Source of the DNA: Bacillota bacterium | GTDB taxonomy: Bacteria > Bacillota > Clostridia > Acetivibrionales > DSM-1351 | Length of the DNA: 64,000 bases | NCBI GenBank assembly: GCA_023409265.1 | Contig: JAEYHZ010000007.1 | Location: forward strand, 19,777 to 83,776 | Direction of reading: 5' to 3' | In this document: positions 44,438 through 51,304 of the stretch, one piece after another | Position numbering within the stretch: position 1 is the first letter of the stretch | Layout of the letters: every line of letters starts with the position of its first letter | Position numbers and translations under genes: made by a program | Notes under the pieces: generated by a model | What the model was told of the DNA's origin: nothing | The model's input: the letters and a program-made list of their open reading frames with translations, nothing else | The model's database searches: none

Positions 44438-45247
44438 TTATTTTGTTTTAACGGTTACATTTTGATAATTAGCTTCCTGGACAAATTTATCAATAGAGCC
44501 ATCCTTCATCATTCTGTCCAGGGAATCGTTAATCAATTTAAGAAGTTCCGGATTTTCTTTTTTTACAGCAATTGCGAATCCGTCCGTATCCTTCTTAACC
44601 TTAACCTCTGATACGGTCAGATCATTGTTATTTTTTACATAATAGTTTGCAACAGGTAGTTCAACTACCAAAGCATCTATTTTTTTATTTTTCAGTTCCA
44701 TTATAAGATCAGAAATTTTCCCAAGTGAAACAAGTTTGGCATCCTTTATCTGTTCTTTTGCTATTTTTTCCTGGACTGTGCCCAGTTGAGCACCGACCTT
44801 TTTACCTTCAAGATCTGTCATACTCTTTATTTTATCCTTATCTCCAGTTCTTACCAATATGCCTTGTTTTGGCTTATAATAGATTTTTGAGAAAGCAGCT
44901 TCTTTCTTTCTGGCTACATCAGGTGCCATACCTGCAATTACTATATCAACCCTGTCACTGTTTAACGCTTCCAATAATTCGTCAAAGCCCATATCAGTTA
45001 TTTTAAGCTGAACACCAAGATCTTTTGAAATTTCCTGAGCTATTGAAATATCTATCCCTGCAATTGTATCCTTACCATCAATTGCTGTATGGTAGACGTA
45101 TGGTGCGTAGTCCGCGCTTGTACCTATTACCAAATTTCCGCTTTTCTCTATTCTCTTCATTGTTGCTCCACTGCTGCAAGCCGCCATTGTTATACCAAGC
45201 ACAGCAGAAAGAGCTACAAATAGTACCTTTTTAGTTATTCCTTTCAT
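44438..45247 (-). CDS. Amino-acid solute-binding lipoprotein (canonical order)
   Basis: 269 residues with a lipoprotein signal (MAACSS, Cys at about 24). SGNLVIGTSADYAPYVYHT begins the first lobe, followed by GIDISIAQEISKDLG and KKVGAQLGTVQEKIA, and the chain ends ELLKLINDSLDRMMKDGSID in the normal place. It lies upstream of the permuted binding protein on the same strand but that gene has its own promoter, so this could be a second specificity for the same permease. A hairpin-bounded element (45299-45377) precedes it. Confidence 0.92.
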   Translation of the reverse strand: MKGITKKVLFVALSAVLGITMAACSSGATMKRIEKSGNLVIGTSADYAPYVYHTAIDGKDTIAGIDISIAQEISKDLGVQLKITDMGFDELLEALNSDRVDIVIAGMAPDVARKKEAAFSKIYYKPKQGILVRTGDKDKIKSMTDLEGKKVGAQLGTVQEKIAKEQIKDAKLVSLGKISDLIMELKNKKIDALVVELPVANYYVKNNNDLTVSEVKVKKDTDGFAIAVKKENPELLKLINDSLDRMMKDGSIDKFVQEANYQNVTVKTK

Positions 45248-45298
45248 TTGCTAACCCCCGAATTAACTCTCGTTATCAAAAACTTTAAAAACATAAAA

Positions 45299-45377
45299 TC
45301 CAGCACATATTTCCAATTTATCTCTAGGAACCCCGACTAGTTTGCTATAGATAAAAATAGGTAATGAACATGCTGGA
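45299..45377 (-). promoter_or_regulatory. Candidate structured leader (riboswitch-like) of the binding-protein gene
   Basis: Closed by a perfect 7-bp stem (TCCAGCA 45299-45305 / TGCTGGA 45371-45377), with an inner helix around TTATCT ... AGATAA and a conserved-looking GGGGTTCC segment in between. It starts close to a weak promoter (TAGAAT at 45388-45393) and ends 52 bp before the start codon. No known class recognised. Confidence 0.4.
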
Positions 45378-45881
45378 ATATAATTATTCTATCAATAAAA
45401 TAGAGTATTTTAAAGCATCTTTTCTGCTACTTGCAAGAAAAAATAAATTCCACCTTAAAAACAATAAGGCCAAATTGCATTTACAACTGATTAAATTATA
45501 TTGATATTAATATATTTATATGCTTAGTATAAAGAAAACGATTAAAAATTCAATAGGATGCATAAAAATTTTGTTGAACAATATCATAATAGCTCAATTA
45601 GTGTATTACAGACACTAATTTATATCAACGAAAATTATTTCACTAAGGAAATAATTTCATTTTACATTCTTTGCATCACCCAGAGCGTAACATTAATGTA
45701 AAGCATTTTTTTATGAAAGTGGTAATGAAATCCAGATTTTGTTAGTAGAATATATATCGGTTTATTAATTATGGCATGATTAAATAATAAAGGCAAAGTA
45801 CAGCAAAGCTGAACTTTTAATAGCAGCCTTAAACCGAGAAAATTATTATTTAATCACGCCTGTACAAGGGTGGGCAAAATA
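45378..45881. other. AT-rich intergenic region between the binding protein and transpeptidase genes
   Basis: It holds hairpins at 45596-45604 / 45612-45620 (9 bp) and 45634-45643 / 45650-45659 (10 bp) and the palindromic element at 45773-45860. No coding frame. Promoters for both divergent genes are presumably here. Confidence 0.45.
45773..45860. repeat. Palindromic element A (TGATTAAATAATAA arms)
   Basis: The arms at about 45773-45790 and 45843-45860 match over 17-18 bp with one mismatch and enclose about 52 bp. A related pair of arms occurs at 49698-49773. Confidence 0.6.
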
Positions 45882-47003
45882 ATGGGTAAAAGACTTATAT
45901 TTATTGGTACTTTGGTTGTTGCTCTGGTACTGCAGAGTACGACTGTAAGCTGGGCAGAAACAAATTCAGTAACTGAAGCAAAAGACTCCGGGGTAGCAGC
46001 GGAAAGTACAGCACTGGAGCAGCTGAAGCAATTCAGTGAAGAAGACCTCCAGAAGCTACTGGAGCAGCTTATTAAAGACCAGGAACAACTCAAGAAGGAC
46101 CAGGAGCAGTTAAAAAATAACCAGGAGCAGTTCCTAAAGGATTATGAACAATTAGAAAAAGATCAGGAGCAGTTAAAAAAAGAACAGGAACAACTAAAAA
46201 AAGATCAGGAGCAGTTGAAAAAGGAACAGGAACAACTAAAGAAAGATCAGGAGCAGTTAAAAAAAGCTCAGGAACAATTAAAAAAGGATCGTGAAAAGCT
46301 GACAGCTCAGGATAAGCGTAAAAAATTATCCATTGAGCTCACAAGCAGTACATATTTGAAATATATTAAAGAACTGGGTTATTATAAAGCAACTTCAAAA
46401 AGTGATGAAAAGCTAAACATCAGAAATGCTGTTCTGCTTTTTCAGAGCGATCATAATATGAGTGTTACCGGCAACTGGGATAATGCGACAAAAGAAATGC
46501 TTATTAACAGACTATTGTCTGACAATATTACATATGCTGATAAAATCACAAGAGCTCCTACAACAGGAAAATGGATTGTTGTTAACAAAACAAAGAGAAT
46601 ATTGACCCTGTATGAAGGCATAAATGTTGTTAAAAAATATGCTGTAGCTGTGGGAAATCCTCACACTCTTACTAAATCCGGCAAATTTACCATTAATCAA
46701 AAAATCATAGACCCTGATTGGGGCGGCGGCGGATTTGCAAAGCCGGTCAAGGGTGGTACCCCTCAAAACCCTTTGGGCAGCCGCTGGATTGGTATTAACA
46801 GAACGGATGGCTCTTACGGAATTCATGGAACCAATTCCTTCTATTCAATAGGCAAGTATGCCTCCCACGGCTGCATCAGAATGCAAAACTATTGTGTCGA
46901 AGAGCTATTCCCCCTTATACCCATGAAGGCTAATGTCTGGGTGGGAACTCAGGAGGAATTGAAAAATTGGGGTGTGACTCAGGATGCCTTTAGTGCAGAT
47001 TAA
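45882..47003 (+). CDS. L,D-transpeptidase with heptad-repeat coiled coil and peptidoglycan-binding domain
   Basis: 373 residues from the ATG at 45882; a GTG at 45870 is part of the AAGGGTGGG site. A signal peptide (cleavage after WAE) is followed by about eleven tandem heptads of the type DQEQLKK (residues about 66-140), a long charged coiled coil. Then comes a peptidoglycan-binding domain (NIRNAVLLFQSDHNMSVTGN) and a YkuD catalytic domain with HGT ... SHGCIRM, its Cys and His intact. The family forms 3-3 cross-links in cell wall. The coiled coil could project or oligomerise the enzyme. Confidence 0.92.
   Translation: MGKRLIFIGTLVVALVLQSTTVSWAETNSVTEAKDSGVAAESTALEQLKQFSEEDLQKLLEQLIKDQEQLKKDQEQLKNNQEQFLKDYEQLEKDQEQLKKEQEQLKKDQEQLKKEQEQLKKDQEQLKKAQEQLKKDREKLTAQDKRKKLSIELTSSTYLKYIKELGYYKATSKSDEKLNIRNAVLLFQSDHNMSVTGNWDNATKEMLINRLLSDNITYADKITRAPTTGKWIVVNKTKRILTLYEGINVVKKYAVAVGNPHTLTKSGKFTINQKIIDPDWGGGGFAKPVKGGTPQNPLGSRWIGINRTDGSYGIHGTNSFYSIGKYASHGCIRMQNYCVEELFPLIPMKANVWVGTQEELKNWGVTQDAFSAD
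46077..46298. repeat. 21-bp coding minisatellite (heptads)
   Basis: About ten and a half copies of a 21-bp unit (GATCAGGAGCAGTTAAAAAA type), in places alternating as a 42-bp double unit. Each unit encodes one heptad DQEQLKK. Near-identical copies imply recent expansion. Confidence 0.85.
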
Positions 47004-47036
47004 TCCATAACTAAACCTTCAAAATAAAGTAGTCCT

Positions 47037-47080
47037 ATACTGGGATATAATTATTATCCCAGTATCTTTTTGACTTTTTT
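47037..47080 (+). terminator. Terminator after the transpeptidase gene
   Basis: ATACTGGGATA (47037-47047) pairs perfectly with TATCCCAGTAT (47055-47065), followed by CTTTTTGACTTTTTT. Confidence 0.85.
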
Positions 47081-47203
47081 CCTACCATCAACTGTAATGA
47101 AGTACATTGGCTCATTTCTATCCAAATGCAATGAAATATGGTCAATTGCAGCCTGAACACCGGGCTTTTCCACTTCTTTAAACCATTTATAACGACTCCG
47201 TAT
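47054..47203 (-). pseudogene. Coding remnant, 3' end of an unknown gene
   Basis: The minus strand is open for 49 codons with a natural protein composition (WFKEVEKPGVQAAIDHISLH ... MYFITVDGRKKVKKILG, then TAA). There is no start site, and upstream the sense seems to move to another frame (GGINKYGVVINGLKK). Probably a decayed gene end. Its stop lies inside the transpeptidase terminator hairpin. Confidence 0.35.
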
Positions 47204-47372
47204 TTATTAATCCCACCAATTTAATCACTACCTTTAGTAAATATTGACCGTTAATTATTTGTAAGGTACGTAGCCCAAAAGTCCTTTGAAAATACATTGG
47301 ATGGGCTTACCTAAATGTGTTCTTGCTGCATACAGAGACTCTGCACTTTTGTCTACTTAAATAACAAGAAGA

Positions 47373-47403
47373 AAGGCCACATCAGCCGAAACTGCGTGAC
47401 CTT
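47373..47403 (-). terminator. Terminator after the DUF4926 gene
   Basis: AAGGCCAC (47373-47380) pairs with GTGACCTT (47396-47403) with one mismatch, extended by GTCTAC / GTAGAC outside (47351-47356 / 47404-47409). On the minus strand TTTCTTCTTG follows the inner stem. Confidence 0.5.
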
Positions 47404-47421
47404 GTAGACCAACTTCACTTA

Positions 47422-47610
47422 TTATTCAACAAATTCTAATTCGTTTTTAGGGAATGCAAATAATGCTATCGTTATACCATTGCTATCCGAAAATTCTACT
47501 TCAAAATTTTCCCCATCATAGTCTTCAAGTATAACCCCTATATCACCTTTCTTTATGCCTTCATCAACATATTTATCTGTTAAAAGTCTTACCTTTTGAA
47601 ATGGTTTCAT
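47422..47610 (-). CDS. DUF4926-type protein, probable immunity partner
   Basis: 62 residues from the ATG at 47608-47610, with AAGGAG 9 nt upstream. MKPFQKVRLLTDKYVDEGIK, GDIGVILEDYDGENFEVEF and ITIALFAFPKNELEFVE are the successive strands of the DUF4926 family, a small SH3-like fold. It starts 13 bp after the toxin-like gene stops, the usual place of an immunity gene in polymorphic-toxin loci; DUF4926 is known from such contexts. Protection against the neighbouring toxin is inferred. Confidence 0.8.
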   Translation of the reverse strand: MKPFQKVRLLTDKYVDEGIKKGDIGVILEDYDGENFEVEFSDSNGITIALFAFPKNELEFVE

Positions 47611-47623
47611 TTTGCTCATCTCC

Positions 47624-48658
47624 TTACTTTGTAAATCCTGAAAATGGTGTATTGAGTGACAGTGAACCATCTGGCTTTATCATCCATCCAGATTTTAAAT
47701 AGCTTGTTTTACCAGCAGCATCTCCTATCCCTGGTAATTCAATTTCTATATTTATTCTTTGTCCAAATGAGTCAGCCTTTCCAAGCGTGTATTCACCTTT
47801 GGCATATTTAAGTGCAGCTTGCTCTTTATACATATTACTTAAAGCCTGAGAGTCTTTCACCCCGTATCCCATATTTTTATAAACTACGTCCTTACCGGGT
47901 GCAGCTCCATCTTTAAATATGTATTCACTAAATTTCCTTACATCAGCATTAACATTGACAGACTTAAGCGTTCCCATAGTAGCCTGCTCAGCACTTTCGC
48001 TTACTAAAGCTTCTTCCCCAACCTTTGCAAGCCGTCCGATTTTTGGATAAGCCCATAGTACAACTATACCATAAAAAGTTTCACCATTATTTATTGACTT
48101 TTCTAATGCTTTATAGGTCCGTTGATCCAATTTTCCTGTTGGTTCAATCCCCTGGAAGTGTTCTACCTGCTTTTTACTTTCAGGTGTCCCGTTCTTATTT
48201 ACCCCATCAAATGTATCTTTACAGCTTTTTTGAAAATTAAGCAATGCGTTACAGGTCTCTCCCCCAATACTCCACTTACCATCCATCCCATATTCTGGCA
48301 ACTCATATCCCATATTTCTGAGCATTGCTTGTGCTTCTTTTACATATCCATTAAAAACACCGGCTTTTATATCCCAGTTATAAGCAGCATTGCTTTCTTC
48401 TCTTTTCCCTTGTCCCATTATATCTTTTTTTGCATCGTGTAGTACAAACTGATTATTCAGTAATTTATATACATTATTGAGACTCTTGGCTGTACTTGGT
48501 CCACAGCCAACATAATTACCCTTTTTATCATTCAGCTCCTTCTTGCCAAGCTTCATATAGCCTGTTTGGAAACTTATCAAAGATTCTTTAGTAACCTCGC
48601 CAAAGTATCCGGTAGCTTTGTCACCGCTTTTCCCCGTCCAGTAATTCATATTTATCAA
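47624..48658 (-). CDS. C-terminal part of a polymorphic toxin: peptidoglycan-binding domains plus toxin-like domain
   Basis: 344 codons counted from a TTG; ATG at 48649 is another option, but neither has a ribosome site. In the same frame, eight sense codons (NVKKIQQV) and one TAA separate it from the end of the DUF4157 gene, and those eight residues complete the first peptidoglycan-binding repeat (NVKKIQQVLINMNYWTG ... ESLISFQ). A second repeat is at about residues 105-190. The last 110 residues (RKFSEYIFKDG ... QRINIEIELPG ... SGWMIKPDGSLSL) resemble the DUF6883-type toxin domain. With the upstream gene it would form one roughly 627-residue protein. Confidence 0.75.
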   Translation of the reverse strand: MINMNYWTGKSGDKATGYFGEVTKESLISFQTGYMKLGKKELNDKKGNYVGCGPSTAKSLNNVYKLLNNQFVLHDAKKDIMGQGKREESNAAYNWDIKAGVFNGYVKEAQAMLRNMGYELPEYGMDGKWSIGGETCNALLNFQKSCKDTFDGVNKNGTPESKKQVEHFQGIEPTGKLDQRTYKALEKSINNGETFYGIVVLWAYPKIGRLAKVGEEALVSESAEQATMGTLKSVNVNADVRKFSEYIFKDGAAPGKDVVYKNMGYGVKDSQALSNMYKEQAALKYAKGEYTLGKADSFGQRINIEIELPGIGDAAGKTSYLKSGWMIKPDGSLSLNTPFSGFTK

Positions 48659-48682
48659 AACCTGTTGTATTTTCTTGACATT

Positions 48683-49507
48683 TTAACTGGTTTCGCCATA
48701 TGCTGACGGTATAATCTCATCATTTTCAGCAATATCAGGTTTTTTAGTATTCTTTAGCGCAAGTTCCATTCCTTCCTGCTGCGTAACTCGCTGAATAACA
48801 TTGCCTTTTATTTTTGAAGAAATCAACTCAACTGTTTGCCGGCTCTGTATTATTCTACTCTCTGAAGCTTCTTTCTCAGCTCTTGACCCCATAGCATCGG
48901 CTTCTTTTTCAAGACCTGTATCATCATTTAAAAGAGGTCCCGACTTCATCTGCACTGTAGCCTCTACTCTTCCCTGTTTTTGTTGTACTGCATGCCAGCC
49001 TTCATGAGGAAGATATTTTTCCTGACCCGGAGCGATATGTATGTCGTTTCCCTGAGTATATGCCAGTGCACCCACTCTCTGGGGTTTTTCAGAGTTTTTA
49101 TGCAACTTTACATCAGAAAGGCTCACCCCTGAAAGAAATTCAAGTCCATTCTTCAGATTTACAGGCAGCCCATCCCCTGAAGGTGTATTTTCTCCCTCCT
49201 GTCTAATTGTCTCTTTTGGTTGTATGCTTGTGTCTGCTGCAGTCACCCCCATCTTTTGAAGTAGTTTGCTACGCTTTCCTTCTTCCAGGACATTCATTGC
49301 CTCCTGGTAGCCAATTGCACTTTGCAAAAATAAAAACTCCTGCGGTGTTATTGAGTCAGGATTTGAAAGAACTAATTGCAACAATATTCTATAATCTGTG
49401 GATCTAACCTTAGGTTTTTTTACCGTACCTTGCGAGGTAATCGAGTTTTTATTTCGCGTGCCAATAGACGGATCGGGCTTTTTCTCTGCCGGTACTCTTG
49501 TGTACAT
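48683..49507 (-). CDS. DUF4157 (eCIS-core) protein, N-terminal part of a split polymorphic toxin
   Basis: 274 residues. After a basic, disordered N-terminus without a signal peptide comes a DUF4157 domain (about 114-190): LPVNLKNGLEFLSGVSLSDVK, ALAYTQGNDIHIAPGQEKYLP, then the zinc-protease-like HEGWH at 168-172 followed by AVQQ. GLEKEADAMG near 198 is also typical. DUF4157 marks toxins and effectors, including cargo of contractile injection systems, and may self-cleave. GGAG precedes the ATG. The gene ends at an in-frame TAA (48683-48685) beyond which the same frame continues as a toxin. Confidence 0.85.
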   Translation of the reverse strand: MYTRVPAEKKPDPSIGTRNKNSITSQGTVKKPKVRSTDYRILLQLVLSNPDSITPQEFLFLQSAIGYQEAMNVLEEGKRSKLLQKMGVTAADTSIQPKETIRQEGENTPSGDGLPVNLKNGLEFLSGVSLSDVKLHKNSEKPQRVGALAYTQGNDIHIAPGQEKYLPHEGWHAVQQKQGRVEATVQMKSGPLLNDDTGLEKEADAMGSRAEKEASESRIIQSRQTVELISSKIKGNVIQRVTQQEGMELALKNTKKPDIAENDEIIPSAYGETS

Positions 49508-49925
49508 TTTACTTCACTCCGGTTTTTTACTTTAATTTTCGTTTACTATAATAAAGTAATAACACTCAGATTGAAAAAAATTAGGCTTTTCAAATATAAT
49601 GATATATTTTGGCTAAGCAGACAATATACATATCGGAACAGGTTAAATTGACAAGAATTACGCGCTGTAAATTCTGATAATCTGTGTTAATATTAGAAAT
49701 GATTAAATAGTAGCTTCCCATTTTATGAGCAGTTATTTTTTACCCAAGAATCGTGTTTTATTATTTAATCATTCGTTAGTATTGAATTTTCAACAACGAT
49801 ATGATAAAATACACAATACAAATACAAATGTCATCCATTGGCGGACATTTTGATGAAACATTATAAATGTTAATCATATTATAATTAATATATTACACAA
49901 ATATTGGACTGGGGGCAGATAATAA
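49508..49925. other. Intergenic region between toxin locus and asd
   Basis: AT-rich; contains palindromic element B (49698-49773) and a short inverted repeat AAATGTC / GACATTT at about 49826-49852. No lysine riboswitch features and no coding frame. Promoters for both divergent genes are expected here but not distinct. Confidence 0.45.
49698..49773. repeat. Palindromic element B (AATGATTAAATA arms)
   Basis: Perfect 12-bp arms at 49698-49709 and 49762-49773, with partial pairing further out (AATATTAG / TTAGTATT). Arm sequence is shared with the element at 45773-45860; the loops differ. Confidence 0.55.
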
Positions 49926-51011
49926 ATGTCAAAATTAAAGGTTGGTATTATTGGTGGAACCGGTATGGTTGGACAGAGATTTATATCTCTGCTTGAAAAC
50001 CATCCCTGGTTTGAAGTTGTTTCTATTGCAGCAAGTGAGAAATCAGCCGGAAAAACTTATTCACAGGCTGTAGGTGACAGATGGAAGATGTCTACACCAA
50101 TGCCTGACAGTGTTAAGAATATTGTTGTAAAAAATGCTGCAGAACATGTTAAGGAAATATGTGCAGAAGTGGATTTCGTTTTCAGTGCCGTTGATATGAA
50201 AAAGGACGAAATCAAAAAGCTGGAAGAGGAGTATGCAAAAAATGAAACGCCGGTTGTTTCAAACAACTCTGCTCACAGATGGACACCTGATGTACCAATG
50301 CTTATTCCGGAAATAAACTCCGATCATGTTAAGGTTATTGACAGTCAAAGGAAAAGGCTTGGAACAAAAAACGGTTTTATTGCCGTTAAGCCAAATTGCT
50401 CTATTCAGAGCTATGTTCCGGCTCTGGAACCGTTAATGAAGTTCGGCATAAAGAATGTGGTTGCATGTACTTACCAGGCTATCTCCGGTGCAGGAAAGAA
50501 CTTCTCAGACTGGCCTGAAATGATTGATAATGTTATTCCTTATATCGGCGGCGAAGAAGAAAAAAGCGAGCAGGAGCCGTTAAAGATTTGGGGTTCTGTA
50601 CAAAACGGAGAAATAGTAAAAGCTTCTTCCCCGTTAATTACTACTCAGTGTATAAGAGTTCCTGTAACAGATGGTCATTTGGCTGCAGTATTTGTCTCCT
50701 TTGAAAATAAGCCTTCCAGGGAAGAAATATTAAAACTATGGGAAGACTACAGCGGTGAACCCCAATCTCTTCAGTTACCAAGTGCGCCAAAGCAATTTGT
50801 AAAGTATTTTGAGGAGGATAACAGACCACAGACAAAACTGGACAGAGATATTGAAAACGGTATGGGCATTACTGTAGGAAGACTTCGTGAAGACAGCCTG
50901 TATGATTATAAATTTGTTTGCTTGTCCCATAACACAGTCCGCGGTGCTGCCGGTGGAGCCGTATTAATGGCTGAATACCTCAAGGCTGAAGGATATATTC
51001 AACCAAAATAA
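49926..51011 (+). CDS. asd: Aspartate-semialdehyde dehydrogenase (archaeal/fungal type)
   Basis: 361 residues. VGIIGGTGMVGQRFISLL is the NADP-binding loop and KPNCSIQSYVPAL holds the catalytic Cys158; YQAISGAGKNF and the downstream RVPVTDGHLA carry substrate-binding residues. The insertion pattern and length match the archaeal/fungal branch of the family, found in many clostridia. It reduces aspartyl phosphate to the semialdehyde for Lys, Thr, Met and cell wall synthesis. Single gene with GGGGG upstream of the ATG and a strong palindrome downstream. Confidence 0.96.
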   Translation: MSKLKVGIIGGTGMVGQRFISLLENHPWFEVVSIAASEKSAGKTYSQAVGDRWKMSTPMPDSVKNIVVKNAAEHVKEICAEVDFVFSAVDMKKDEIKKLEEEYAKNETPVVSNNSAHRWTPDVPMLIPEINSDHVKVIDSQRKRLGTKNGFIAVKPNCSIQSYVPALEPLMKFGIKNVVACTYQAISGAGKNFSDWPEMIDNVIPYIGGEEEKSEQEPLKIWGSVQNGEIVKASSPLITTQCIRVPVTDGHLAAVFVSFENKPSREEILKLWEDYSGEPQSLQLPSAPKQFVKYFEEDNRPQTKLDRDIENGMGITVGRLREDSLYDYKFVCLSHNTVRGAAGGAVLMAEYLKAEGYIQPK

Positions 51012-51304
51012 AAATTCCTTACAAAAATAATAATCCATAAATTGACGAAGCAGGTAAATACCTGCTTCGTCAATTTATGTCAAAAATTTTATAATATCTG
51101 GACAATAAAAAGATAAATATAGATAGCATTTATGCCGATAAAGAATTCATATGTACTAATTTATGTAGGCTATAGGTATTTAGTCTGGTTTTTTTATTAA
51201 TTTATATAGTGTATAATTTACTTTGTTAATGTTCATCAAATTAATGAATCTTGTGTCAAATTATATAGAAAAAACCCGGATTCATATATTAAAGGAGAAC
51301 CGAT
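51012..51304. other. Intergenic region between asd and the 820-residue protein gene
   Basis: After the palindrome at 51039-51076 it is AT-rich, with a TATAAT-like box near 51214-51219 and AAAGGAGA just before the next ATG. An 8-bp inverted repeat (AATGAATC / GATTCAT) lies near 51243-51285. Confidence 0.4.
51039..51076. terminator. Perfect 18-bp hairpin after asd
   Basis: 51039-51056 and 51059-51076 are exact reverse complements with only two bases between (effectively a 16-17-bp stem). No T tract on the plus strand, so it may stabilise mRNA ends instead of terminating. Confidence 0.5.

Larger units (their letters stand above)
47004..47421. other. Intergenic region between transpeptidase and toxin locus
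   Basis: Holds the terminator at 47037-47080, the coding remnant at 47054-47203 and a second hairpin at 47373-47403. The rest shows no recognisable gene. Confidence 0.5.

Noticed and set aside
45299..45377. Assignment of the structured element to guanidine-I (ykkC) or another known riboswitch
   Set aside because: Only the GGGGTTCC stretch is reminiscent; the rest of the consensus is absent, so it is left unassigned.
49776..49925. Possible lysine riboswitch upstream of asd
   Set aside because: The leader is too short and lacks the conserved lysine-aptamer segments.
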